The notes below the pieces were generated by a model that was given only the letters and a program-made list of their open reading frames with translations, was not told the origin of the DNA and did no database searches. A stretch of 55,715 nucleotides of DNA from Palsa-661 sp035535015 (GTDB taxonomy: Bacteria; Actinomycetota; Acidimicrobiia; Acidimicrobiales; UBA8190): the NCBI GenBank assembly GCA_035535015.1, contig DATLQU010000021.1, positions 1 to 55,715 of the forward strand, read 5' to 3'. Numbering within the stretch: position 1 is the stretch's first letter; the number at the start of each line of letters is the position of its first letter. A program made the translations under genes and the position numbers. Of this stretch, positions 43,095-51,140 are shown piece by piece.

Positions 43095-43771
43095 CGGCCG
43101 TGAACGACGTTCTCATCCGCCCGTACCAAGTAACGGATCGAGCCCGGGTACGTCACATCTGCTTCGTCACGGGCTACATCGGAGACCCCGTCGAGTGGCA
43201 ATGGCGCGACGCCGAGAGCTTCTCCAACATCTTCACCGGCTACTACACCGACGCCGAGCCCGAGTCTGCCCTCGTCGCCGAGATTGACGGCGAGGTCAGG
43301 GGCTATCTCCTCGGTTGCCGCGACAGCAGCCGGGCCTGGAACCCGGGAACCGTCGTCGGCCGCCAGATCACCCGCCGGGCGATCGCCCTGCGCCCCGGCA
43401 CGGCCGGCTTCGTCTGGCGGGCCGTCGGCGACGTCATCGTCGACGCCGCCCACAAGCGTCTGCCTCCCGCCGGCTTCTCCGATCCGCGCTGGCCCGCCCA
43501 TCTCCACATCGATCTCCTCCGTGACGCCAGAGGACGGGGACTGGGCGCGGCCCTCATCCGCCGGTGGCTGGACACCCTGCGTCAGGCGGCCATCCCGGGC
43601 TGTCATCTCGAGACCGTGGCCGAGAACACCGCGGCGGTCGCCTTCTTCGAGGCGATGGGCTTCGAGAAGCGGCGGAGACCTGTTCCCGCGCCCGGACTCC
43701 GCTCGCCCACCGGACAACGCCACCACGTGCAATTGATGGTCCAGTCGCTCCCACTAGGGTCTCCATCGTGA
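43091..43771 (+). CDS. GNAT family N-acetyltransferase
   Basis: The product is 226 residues if TTG 43091 is the start (TTGA overlap with the previous stop). GTG 43100 is an alternative. The acetyl-CoA motif is LLRDARGRGLGAALIRRWLD, followed by LETVAENTAAVAFFEAMGFE. An insertion of about 50 residues before the motif is longer than usual and resembles acetyltransferases of the NagJ C-terminal type. It ends in a GTGA overlap with a 42-codon membrane protein gene. The substrate is unknown. Confidence 0.83.
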   Translation: MTAVNDVLIRPYQVTDRARVRHICFVTGYIGDPVEWQWRDAESFSNIFTGYYTDAEPESALVAEIDGEVRGYLLGCRDSSRAWNPGTVVGRQITRRAIALRPGTAGFVWRAVGDVIVDAAHKRLPPAGFSDPRWPAHLHIDLLRDARGRGLGAALIRRWLDTLRQAAIPGCHLETVAENTAAVAFFEAMGFEKRRRPVPAPGLRSPTGQRHHVQLMVQSLPLGSPS

Positions 43772-43896
43772 CTTCTCGTCGGAAGCTCGTGAAGCCCGCC
43801 CTGGCGGGAGTCGGCCTGCTCGGCACCATCGCCTCCATCTGGTGGTTCGCCCTCAAACCGCGGCGCAAGCGCGCCACGGGCGATGCACCGTCGTAG
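43768..43896 (+). CDS. Single-pass 42-residue membrane protein
   Basis: The GTG at 43768 overlaps the GNAT stop by 4 bases. The product has a basic N-terminus (TSRRKLVKP), one hydrophobic helix at residues about 10-28 (ALAGVGLLGTIASIWWFAL) and a basic tail KPRRKRATGDAPS. The charges on both sides make topology hard to predict. It is a plausible small membrane protein of unknown role. Confidence 0.6.
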   Translation: MTSRRKLVKPALAGVGLLGTIASIWWFALKPRRKRATGDAPS

Positions 43897-43924
43897 GGCC
43901 GCCGGTGACCGGGGGCGGCGGCCG

Positions 43925-44701
43925 TCACCCGGCGACGATGGCGGGTAGGACCTCTGCGATGGAGCCTCGGACGACGACATCGGCGAGGCCGTCGTAATCG
44001 GTGGCTTGTCCGTTCACGATCACCACCCGGGCCCCGGCCAGGTGAGCGGCCGGAACCAGTCCGGCCGCCGGGTAGACGGCCAACGTCGAGCCCACGGCCA
44101 GTAGCAGGTCGCACCGACGGGCCGCCTCCTCGCTACGGACGAGATCCTCGACCACCAGGTTCTGCCCGAAGCTGATGGTGGCGGACTTGAGGATTCCCGC
44201 GCACACGCCGTCTCTGGTTCCTACCGTGCATGCCGGGTCATCCTCGCCGGCACGGACCCGGTCGAGCACCGCGGCCATCGGTGTCCGTGCCCCACACGAC
44301 AGACAGGCGACGAATCGCATGGTCCCGTGGATCTCGACCACCCGGTCGGGATCGTGCCCCGCGGCCTGATGCAAACCGTCGATGTTCTGTGTCACCAAGG
44401 TGTCGAGCACGCCCCGTTCTTCGAGCGCCACCAGGGCCCGGTGCCCGGCGTTCGGAACGGCGCTCCAGGTGGGTGAGTCGAGCCGGCTCCGCCACGCCTG
44501 CCGGCGCACTTCGGGGTCGGCCACATACGCCTGCAGGGTGGAGAGCTTCTCGGCCTCGGGATTCCTCGTCCACACCCCCTGCGGCCCCCGGAAGTCGGGG
44601 ATTCCCGAGTCGGTCGAGATCCCCGCCCCGGTCAGAACGACGATCCGCCGGCTGGCGCCGACCATGCTCCGCGCCTGATCCACCGCCTCGTTCAGTTCCA
44701 C
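43925..44701 (-). CDS. Sir2 family NAD-dependent protein deacylase
   Basis: The product is 258 residues. It shows GAGISTDSGIPDFRG, TQNIDGLH, the catalytic His125 in EIHGT, a zinc site with CLSCG and a second pair near GTRDGVC, and GSTLAVYPAAG and VNGQATDYD. It removes acyl groups from lysine with NAD and often controls acetyl- or propionyl-CoA synthetases, which are absent nearby apart from the AMP-forming ligase at 46122. It converges with the small membrane protein gene. Confidence 0.93.
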   Translation of the reverse strand: MELNEAVDQARSMVGASRRIVVLTGAGISTDSGIPDFRGPQGVWTRNPEAEKLSTLQAYVADPEVRRQAWRSRLDSPTWSAVPNAGHRALVALEERGVLDTLVTQNIDGLHQAAGHDPDRVVEIHGTMRFVACLSCGARTPMAAVLDRVRAGEDDPACTVGTRDGVCAGILKSATISFGQNLVVEDLVRSEEAARRCDLLLAVGSTLAVYPAAGLVPAAHLAGARVVIVNGQATDYDGLADVVVRGSIAEVLPAIVAG

Positions 44702-44810
44702 CGCCCCAGTGTCGCATCACCGGTTGCCCTCTCCGCCACCCACCGGGTCATCGCCGCCATCACCGACGTCTCGGGCCGGAGGCGCCACCAGCCACGGGCG
44801 GTAGCCTCCG

Positions 44811-46067
44811 ATGGTGGCCCTCACCACCTTCCGGCCGCTGCGTTCGCGCAACTTCGCCCTCGTCTGGTCGGCCGCCCTCGTCTCCAACGTGGGTTCCTGG
44901 ATGCAGACGGTCGCTCTGGGATTCGTCATCACGGCGCGTACCCACAACCCCCTCTGGACCGGCCTGGTGGCCGCCGCCGCCTTCCTCCCCATGGGGCTTC
45001 TGGCCCCGGTCGGGGGGGCCCTGGCCGACCGACTGGACCGCCGTCGCTGGCTGATCGTCACCACCCTGGCCGAAGCGTCCTTCGCCGCCGTCCTCGCCGT
45101 CCTGGCCGCCGTCGGCCACGCCCCACCCGTGGCTCTGGTCGCCGTCGCCTTTCTCGGCGGCGTCGCCGCCGCCGTCGGCTTTCCCACCTATCAGGCCATG
45201 CTGCCCGACCTGGTGCCGCGCCAGGATCTCCTGGCCGCCGTCTCTCTCTCGTCGGCCCAATTCAATCTGGGACGGGTCATCGGGCCGGCCTTGGCCGGCC
45301 TGGTTCTGGTGGCCGGCTCGGACGCCTGGGCCTTCGCCGTCAACGCCGCCTCCTTCGGAGCCGTGGTCCTCGCCCTCCTCTTCGTCCACCTTCCGGCCCC
45401 GACGCCTCCGACCCTCCCCATCGAGAGCATCGCCCGCCGCATCGTGGCCGGCGCCCGCGTGGCCGCCGCCGAACCGGGCTGTCGCAGTGCCATCGTCCTG
45501 ATCGCCATCGTCGCCCTGGTCGGCTCGCCGTTCATCGGCCTCGTCCCCGCTGTGGCCATCGACCGTCTCCACCGCGGCGCCGCCGCCACCTCAGCCCTCG
45601 TCACCGGGCAGGGCATCGGGGCCGTCGCCGGCGCCTTGGCCCTGGCTCCCTTGGCCCGCCTCTGGGGCCGCCGCCGCCTCCTCGTCGCCGCCCTCTTCGC
45701 CTTTCCCTGCGCCATCGTCCTCTACGGCCTGGCCCCGTCACTGCTCACGGCGACGCTGGCCATCGTGGTCATCGGTGCCGTCTACATCAGCCTGCTCACC
45801 GGCTTGAACACCGTGGTCCAGCTGCGCGCCCCCGAACATGCCCGCGGCCGTGTCCTCGGCTTCTACATGATGGCCCTGGGGACCATCTACCCCGTCGGTC
45901 TGGTCGTCCAAGGAGCCATCGCCGGTGCCGTCGGCATCCGGCTCGTCACCATCGCCTCCGGCGTCCTTCTGGTCGCCGTCATGGCGGGGCTCTCCCTGCT
46001 CCGGCCGGCGCTCTTCGCCGCCCTCGACGACATCGAGCCCGCCCCCCTCGCCCCGGCCCGTCCGTGA
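44811..46067 (+). CDS. MFS transporter (MFS_3/EntS-like)
   Basis: The product is 418 residues with about 12 hydrophobic segments. The start LRSRNFALVWSAALVSNVGSWMQTVALGF and ADRLDRRRWL loop between helices 2 and 3 are typical of the enterobactin-exporter-like MFS_3 group. It is probably a drug or metabolite exporter. The stop (46065-46067) overlaps a GTG that opens a 10-codon mini-ORF, described separately. Confidence 0.88.
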   Translation: MVALTTFRPLRSRNFALVWSAALVSNVGSWMQTVALGFVITARTHNPLWTGLVAAAAFLPMGLLAPVGGALADRLDRRRWLIVTTLAEASFAAVLAVLAAVGHAPPVALVAVAFLGGVAAAVGFPTYQAMLPDLVPRQDLLAAVSLSSAQFNLGRVIGPALAGLVLVAGSDAWAFAVNAASFGAVVLALLFVHLPAPTPPTLPIESIARRIVAGARVAAAEPGCRSAIVLIAIVALVGSPFIGLVPAVAIDRLHRGAAATSALVTGQGIGAVAGALALAPLARLWGRRRLLVAALFAFPCAIVLYGLAPSLLTATLAIVVIGAVYISLLTGLNTVVQLRAPEHARGRVLGFYMMALGTIYPVGLVVQGAIAGAVGIRLVTIASGVLLVAVMAGLSLLRPALFAALDDIEPAPLAPARP

Positions 46068-46121
46068 CCCCCTGGCCCCGGCCGGGCCGGCCATGACCCC
46101 CTGGCCCCGGCCGGGCCGGCC
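46064..46121 (+). repeat. Tandem 29-bp duplication forming two coupled 10-codon mini-ORFs
   Basis: Two copies with a 29-base period (46064-46092, 46093-46121), identical but for the first base, fill the gap between the MFS stop and the ligase start. Each opens with GTG or ATG, codes MTPWPRPGRP, and its TGA overlaps the next start codon, so stops and starts chain (GTGA, ATGA, GTGA) from MFS to ligase. The repeat looks like duplication of an overlapping start region. Confidence 0.85.
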
Positions 46122-47528
46122 GTGACCTCTGTCGAGTTCTCCCTGCTCGAACCGCAGTCGGCCGAGCCGGCCCAGCGCCGCGTGGCCGGCTCGCTCCTGG
46201 CCGCCGGTCTCGCTCCCGGTGACCGGGTCGCCTTCTCTCTCGCCTCCTCGGCCGACCTCCTGCTCTGTGCCCTCGGCGCACTGCGCCGGGGCATCGTCCC
46301 GGTCCTGCTGAACGCCACCCTCCTCCCGGCCGAGCGCGATCTCCTCCTGGCCGACGCCGACCCCGCCCTCACCGTCGTGGACGCCGCCGGCCTGGACGCG
46401 CTCCTCGGGGGAGAGGAGGCCGAGCTGTCGCCGTATCCGCTCGCCCGCCCCATGCACTACACCTCGGGCACCACCGGCCGGTCCAAAGGGGTCTGGTCGG
46501 GACTCCTGGACGAAGACGACGCCCGCCGTCTCTTCGACGACGAAGCCGACCTCTGGGCCTTCGACCGCTCCGACACCCATCTCGTCTGCTCGCCCATGTA
46601 CCACTCGGTCTCGATCCGTTTCGCCGCCGCCACCCTTCTTCGCGGGGGACGCCTTGTCATCCTCTCCCGCTTCGACCCCGCCGCCGCCACCGAGGCCATC
46701 GTCCGCCACCGTCCGACCACCACCTTCCTCGCCCCCACTGCGCTCCAACGCCTGCTCCACCAACAGGGCCCACCCGACCTCCTGGACGGCTTCCGCCTCA
46801 TCGTCCACGCCGGTTCCCCCTGCCCGCCGGCGCTCAAGCGGGCCGCCCTCGACCGGACCGGGTCCGGTGTCCTCTGGGAGTTCTACGGATCGACCGAGGG
46901 ACAGTTCACGGCCTGCTCGCCCGATGAGTGGGTCGAACGCCCGGGCACCGTGGGCCGGGCCCGACCGGGACGGCATCTGCGCATCGACAACGACGGTGTC
47001 GTCTGGTGCCGCTGTCCCTCCTTCGCCCGCTTCCGCTACTGGCAAGATTCCGCCGCCACCGACCGGGCCTGGCGCGGTGACGAGTTCACCGTCGGGGACC
47101 TCGGCCGGCTCGATCCCGACGGCTACCTCTTCCTCGACGGTCGCCGGGACGATCTCGTCATCACCGGTGGTGTGAACGTCTACCCGGCGGAGGTCGAAGC
47201 CGTTCTGACCGAAGCGCCCGGCGTGGTCGAGGCCGCCGTCTTCGGCCTGCCCGACCCCGATTGGGGTGAGCGGGTCTGCGCCGCCGTCGTCGGCCCCGTC
47301 ACCGAGGAGACCCTCCGTCGCCTGGTGGCCGACCGTCTGGCGCCCTACAAGCGACCGAAGGCCTACTTCCGCGTCGATGACCTCCCCCGGACCTCCACCG
47401 GCAAGCTCCGCCGACGCGCCCTTCCGGTCGCCCTCGGTCTCGAGCCGCCGACGGACCTTTCCTCGGATCCACCGGCCGGCCTCTCGTCGGAACCGCCGGC
47501 CGGCCTCTCGTCGGGTCCGGATCCCTAA
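46122..47528 (+). CDS. AMP-forming acyl-CoA synthetase-like enzyme (ANL superfamily)
   Basis: The product is 468 residues. It has the P-loop YTSGTTGRSKGV, GSTEGQF, GDEFTVGDLGRLDPDG, and RTSTGKLRRR near the C-terminus holding the catalytic Lys. The N-terminal part is short compared with most ligases of 500-550 residues. It should activate an organic acid as an adenylate and pass it to CoA. The C-terminus carries three octapeptide repeats. The aldehyde dehydrogenase gene follows after 10 bases, so both may feed one route. Confidence 0.88.
   Translation: MTSVEFSLLEPQSAEPAQRRVAGSLLAAGLAPGDRVAFSLASSADLLLCALGALRRGIVPVLLNATLLPAERDLLLADADPALTVVDAAGLDALLGGEEAELSPYPLARPMHYTSGTTGRSKGVWSGLLDEDDARRLFDDEADLWAFDRSDTHLVCSPMYHSVSIRFAAATLLRGGRLVILSRFDPAAATEAIVRHRPTTTFLAPTALQRLLHQQGPPDLLDGFRLIVHAGSPCPPALKRAALDRTGSGVLWEFYGSTEGQFTACSPDEWVERPGTVGRARPGRHLRIDNDGVVWCRCPSFARFRYWQDSAATDRAWRGDEFTVGDLGRLDPDGYLFLDGRRDDLVITGGVNVYPAEVEAVLTEAPGVVEAAVFGLPDPDWGERVCAAVVGPVTEETLRRLVADRLAPYKRPKAYFRVDDLPRTSTGKLRRRALPVALGLEPPTDLSSDPPAGLSSEPPAGLSSGPDP
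47445..47516. repeat. Three 24-bp repeats at the ligase C-terminus
   Basis: Units at 47445-47468 (diverged), 47469-47492 and 47493-47516 code PPTDLSSD, PPAGLSSE and PPAGLSSG. The last two are nearly identical at the DNA level. They form a short tail after the catalytic domain. Confidence 0.85.
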
Positions 47529-47538
47529 GCTCTCCTGC

Positions 47539-48903
47539 GTGCCCATCGCCACCGTGAACCCAGCCACCGGGAAGACGGAGCAGACCTTCGCTCCCCATGA
47601 CGACGCCGAGGTGGAAGCCAAGCTGGCCCGGGCGGCCGAGGCGGCCCGCACCTACCGGGCCACCACCTTCGCCGAACGGGCCCGCTTCATGATCACGGCA
47701 GCCGAACTGCTCGAAGGCGAGATCCCCGACATCGCCCGGATGATGACCACCGAGATGGGCAAGACCTTCGCCTCGGCCAAGGGGGAGGCGGCCAAGTGCG
47801 CCAAGGGACTCCGTTTCTTCGCCGAGCACGCCGAGAGCTTCCTGGCCGACGAGAAGGTCGAGTCCGACGCCGGCGACAGCCGGATCATCTACCGGCCCAT
47901 GGGCCCCGTCCTGGCCGTCATGCCCTGGAACTTCCCCCTCTGGCAGGTCATGCGCTTCGCCGCCCCCGCTCTGATGGCCGGCAACATCGGTCTCCTCAAG
48001 CACGCCTCGAACGTTCCCCAGACGGCGCTGTTCATCGAGGAACTCTTTCACCGCGCCGGTTTCCCCCCCGGCGTCTTCCAGACCCTGCTCATCCCGGCCG
48101 ACCGGGTGGCCGGGCTGATCGGGGATCCCCGCGTCCGGGCCGTCACCCTGACCGGCTCGGAAGAGGCGGGCCGCTCGGTGGCCGAGGCGGCGGGCCGGGC
48201 CATCAAGAAGACCGTCCTCGAATTGGGCGGCAGCGATCCCTTCGTCGTCCTCCCCTCCGCTGATCTCGACGACGCCGTCCGCGTGGCGGTCACGGCCCGG
48301 GTCCAGAACAACGGACAGAGCTGCATCGCCGCCAAGCGCTTCATCGTCCACCGCGACTGCTACGACGCCTTCGAGCAAGCCTTCGTCACCGCTATGGCTT
48401 CTCTCAGCGTGGGCGATCCTATGGAACCGGCCACCGAGGTCGGCCCGCTGGCTCTCGCCTCGGGACGCCAGGAGGTGGCGGCTCTGGTCGACGACGCCCG
48501 GGACAAAGGAGCCGGCATTCTCTGCGGCGGTGCCCCTCTCGACGGCCCCGGTTACTACTATCCCCCCACCGTCGTCACCGGCATCACCCCGGCCATGCGG
48601 GTGGACAGCGAAGAGGTCTTCGGTCCCGTGGCCCTGCTCTACCGCGTCGACAATGCCGACGACGCCCTCCGGCTGGCCAATGACACGGGCTTCGGTCTCG
48701 GAGCGAGCGTCTGGACCCACGACCCCGACGAGCGCCGACTCTTCATCGAGGGACTCGATGTCGGCATGGTCTTCCTGAACGCCATGGTGGCGTCCACCCC
48801 GGAACTTCCCTTCGGAGGGACGAAGCGGTCGGGTTACGGCCGGGAGTTGGCCGCCCTCGGCATCCGTGAGTTCTGCGAGCCCAAGAGTATCTGGGAGCCT
48901 TGA
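47539..48903 (+). CDS. Succinate-semialdehyde dehydrogenase-like aldehyde dehydrogenase
   Basis: The product is 454 residues from GTG 47539. It shows NFPLWQVMRFAAPALMAGN, the base Glu228 in VLELGGSDPFVVL, the catalytic Cys262 in NNGQSCIAAKR and EVFGPVALLYRVD. It matches the GabD1 type of actinobacterial succinate-semialdehyde dehydrogenases, which finish GABA breakdown. That would link it to the polyamine genes at 38.6-43 kb, though it is not in the same operon. Confidence 0.88.
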   Translation: MPIATVNPATGKTEQTFAPHDDAEVEAKLARAAEAARTYRATTFAERARFMITAAELLEGEIPDIARMMTTEMGKTFASAKGEAAKCAKGLRFFAEHAESFLADEKVESDAGDSRIIYRPMGPVLAVMPWNFPLWQVMRFAAPALMAGNIGLLKHASNVPQTALFIEELFHRAGFPPGVFQTLLIPADRVAGLIGDPRVRAVTLTGSEEAGRSVAEAAGRAIKKTVLELGGSDPFVVLPSADLDDAVRVAVTARVQNNGQSCIAAKRFIVHRDCYDAFEQAFVTAMASLSVGDPMEPATEVGPLALASGRQEVAALVDDARDKGAGILCGGAPLDGPGYYYPPTVVTGITPAMRVDSEEVFGPVALLYRVDNADDALRLANDTGFGLGASVWTHDPDERRLFIEGLDVGMVFLNAMVASTPELPFGGTKRSGYGRELAALGIREFCEPKSIWEP

Positions 48904-48910
48904 GGACTCC

Positions 48911-49453
48911 CTACTCGTGCCAGCCCGGCATCCAGTGCAGCTCGGGGGCGTCGCCGGTGGCGGCCGAGAGCAGCCGGAGGGAGTAGACCAATTCGCGGCG
49001 CGACCCGAGCGGTATCGAGGTCAACAGCGAGCACACCTCTGAACGGCGGCGGTTGATCACATCCATCACCGTGGCCTGGCCGGCGGCCGTCACCTCCAGG
49101 TTGACCTCCCGTCGGTCGAGATCGTCACGGGTCCGGGTGATCAGGCCCTTGCGCACCAGCCGGTCGCACATCCGGGTGGCCGTCGACGGGCTCACGTTCA
49201 GTGCGCCGGCCAGGTCGGCGAGCCGCCGGGCCCCACCGTCGCTCAGTACCACCAGGGTCCGGTACTGCGGCAAGGTCACGTCCTCGTCGCTGCCGGTCAA
49301 CGATCGAATGGCGATCCCCACCATGGCCCGACTGGCGTGGATGATCGCCTCGATCACCTCGTTGTCGTCGGGGTTGTCGCCGGGCTCACCGAGAAGCGCC
49401 ACCTCGTGGCGTGCCCCCTCTACGACCTTGCCGCTTTTTTCGGCGCGTGCCAT
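48911..49453 (-). CDS. MarR family transcriptional regulator
   Basis: The product is 180 residues from ATG 49453, with GGGGA just before it. The winged helix includes TLPQYRTLVVL, RLADLAGALNVSPSTATRMC and DRRE-x-NLEVTAAGQ. Such dimers repress neighbouring genes until a small ligand binds. It converges on the aldehyde dehydrogenase gene with only 7 bases between stops. Its own control region is the 126 bases before the siroheme synthase gene's end. Confidence 0.9.
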   Translation of the reverse strand: MARAEKSGKVVEGARHEVALLGEPGDNPDDNEVIEAIIHASRAMVGIAIRSLTGSDEDVTLPQYRTLVVLSDGGARRLADLAGALNVSPSTATRMCDRLVRKGLITRTRDDLDRREVNLEVTAAGQATVMDVINRRRSEVCSLLTSIPLGSRRELVYSLRLLSAATGDAPELHWMPGWHE

Positions 49454-49579
49454 CGTCCCCCGCCCCGCCGGTTCCACGCCCGAAGTATGGCGTAAGAAGG
49501 CTCTTCCACGTCGAGTAAAATGCCTTCCCGGCCCCGCCATGGTGCGCCGCCTGCCTGGGGACCGGAAAATGAGGGCTCC

Positions 49580-50266
49580 TCAACCCCCGTGGTCCGGTGC
49601 CGGCCGGGCGCTGTCGACGGCCCGGTCGAGCAGCTTCTGCGCCTCGGCCCCCTTCCCCTGTCGGACCAGGTCGGCCAGGGGACCGTCGAGCAGGGTCTCC
49701 CAGTCGACCGTCTCGGTGCTCGCCCCCCGGTCGTGGATCCGCCGCCGGGCTTCGTCGAGCAGCGAGGCCAAGGGGCCGAGCCCGGGGCCCAGGGCGTCGG
49801 CGATCCGCCGCCGCAGCCACGACGCCAGGGCCGGGCTCGAGCCCCCGGTGGACACGGCGATCGTGACCGGTCCGTCCCGGCTCACGGCGGGCAGCACGAA
49901 GCTGCAGTGCTCGGGATCGTCGGCGCTGTTCACCCAGACCCCGGCGTCCTCGGCGTCACGGAAGACCGCCGCGTCCACGGCCGGGTCGCCGGTGGCCGTC
50001 ACCACCAAGCGGTACCCGGCCGCCTCCCCGGCCCGATAGGGCCGGAGGTGGACCTCCGGATGGGGTCCCACGAGCCGGTCGAAAGCCCCCTCACCGGCCA
50101 GCAATCCGACGGCCACGTGCGCCTCGGGAGCCACCACGGTGACGGCTGCACCACAGCTGAGTAGGGAAGCGATCTTCCGGGCCGCCACCCGGCCGCCACC
50201 GACCACCAGGCACCGCCGCCCGGCCACGACGAGGCTGACGGGATACAGGTCGGCGTCGATGCCCAT
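49580..50266 (-). CDS. Siroheme synthase domain protein: precorrin-2 dehydrogenase/sirohydrochlorin ferrochelatase
   Basis: The product is 228 residues, the N-terminal half of CysG (Met8-type), without the SAM-dependent uroporphyrinogen methyltransferase half. It shows CLVVGGGRVAARK, RLVVTATGDPAVD, VWVNSADDPEHCSFVLPAV and VSTGGSSPALASWLRR. It turns precorrin-2 into siroheme with NAD and iron. It diverges from cysH and the siroheme reductase and so supplies their cofactor. The last 60 residues carry no catalytic motif I can name. Confidence 0.93.
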   Translation of the reverse strand: MGIDADLYPVSLVVAGRRCLVVGGGRVAARKIASLLSCGAAVTVVAPEAHVAVGLLAGEGAFDRLVGPHPEVHLRPYRAGEAAGYRLVVTATGDPAVDAAVFRDAEDAGVWVNSADDPEHCSFVLPAVSRDGPVTIAVSTGGSSPALASWLRRRIADALGPGLGPLASLLDEARRRIHDRGASTETVDWETLLDGPLADLVRQGKGAEAQKLLDRAVDSARPAPDHGG

Positions 50267-50343
50267 GCCACCTCACCGGTCGTGCGGGCTGCCCCGGGGG
50301 GGCCGCCCGGCAAAAGGGACAAATCTTGATCTGATTAGTCACC

Positions 50344-50375
50344 TATAGTAGGACGTGAGCAGCGGCACACGTCCT
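50344..50375 (+). promoter_or_regulatory. Putative cysH promoter with an adjoining perfect inverted repeat
   Basis: TATAGT (50344-50349) fits a -10 box. AGGACGTG (50350-50357) and CACGTCCT (50368-50375) follow directly as perfect 8-bp arms with a 10-base loop. The repeat would lie at the transcription start or in the first mRNA bases. It could be an operator for a sulfur regulator or an RNA hairpin. No good -35 box at the usual distance is seen. Confidence 0.5.
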
Positions 50376-50467
50376 GATGGCTGTGTCAGGGCCCAGTCTG
50401 GTCGATCGAGGGCGAGGGCCCGACCTCGGCGATTCACGACGGCTCGGAAGACGAAGGGGACGACATC

Positions 50468-51139
50468 GTGGCCACCGGCGCAATCGACATCGGACCGCAA
50501 GAGATAGAGGCACGCGCCTACGAATTCGAGGCGGCGCCCGCCGGCAAGGTCATCGGCTGGGCCGTCGAGCGCTTCGGCTCGGGCGTCTCCCTGGCCTGCT
50601 CTTTCCAGGATTGCGTCATCATCGATCTGGCCGTCCAGGCCGACCCGGGCATCGAGATCCTCTTTCTCGACACCGGCTTCCACTTCCCCGAGACCCTCGA
50701 GTACGTCGAGGACGTCCGCCGCCGCTACGACCTGAACCTCCGGGTCCTCACCCCGGGGCCCGACGCCGACGCCTTCCCCTGCGGCAGCGATCGCTGCTGT
50801 GAGATGCGCAAGGTGGCGCCTCTCGACCGGGCGCTCCAGGGTCGCCGGGCCTGGATGACGGGGCTCAAGAGGGTAGACGCCCTGACCCGGGCGGCCACCC
50901 CGATCGTCTCGTGGGACGAGGCCCGCCGTCTGGTCAAGGTCAACCCCCTGGCCACCTGGACCGAGGACGACGTGACCAACTACCAGGCCGATCACGATCT
51001 GCTCATCCACCCTCTCGTTCCCCGCGGTTACCTCTCGATCGGCTGCGCGCCGACGACCCGGCCGGTGGCGCCGGGCGAGGACCCCCGGGCCGGACGCTGG
51101 GCCGGGAGCAACAAGACCGAGTGCGGTCTGCACGTCTGA
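50468..51139 (+). CDS. cysH: Adenylyl-sulfate/phosphoadenylyl-sulfate reductase (CysH)
   Basis: The product is 223 residues from GTG 50468, with AAGGGGA 7 bases before it. It shows SFQDCVIIDLA, LFLDTGFHFPET, the ECGLH tail with redox Cys219, and Cys110-Cys111 in DRCCEM, as in [4Fe-4S] APS reductases. The last cluster motif, CxxC in that class, reads Cys193-Ala-Pro-Thr196, so one expected cluster ligand is replaced by Thr. The enzyme reduces activated sulfate to sulfite. The next gene, the siroheme reductase, starts 1 base after it. Confidence 0.9.
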   Translation: MATGAIDIGPQEIEARAYEFEAAPAGKVIGWAVERFGSGVSLACSFQDCVIIDLAVQADPGIEILFLDTGFHFPETLEYVEDVRRRYDLNLRVLTPGPDADAFPCGSDRCCEMRKVAPLDRALQGRRAWMTGLKRVDALTRAATPIVSWDEARRLVKVNPLATWTEDDVTNYQADHDLLIHPLVPRGYLSIGCAPTTRPVAPGEDPRAGRWAGSNKTECGLHV

Positions 51140-51140
51140 C

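Noticed and set aside
50377..50802. A leader or alternative ORF starting ATG 50377 before cysH
   Set aside because: It runs out of frame through cysH with an Arg-rich composition and lacks Cys codons expected of a sulfur attenuator peptide.
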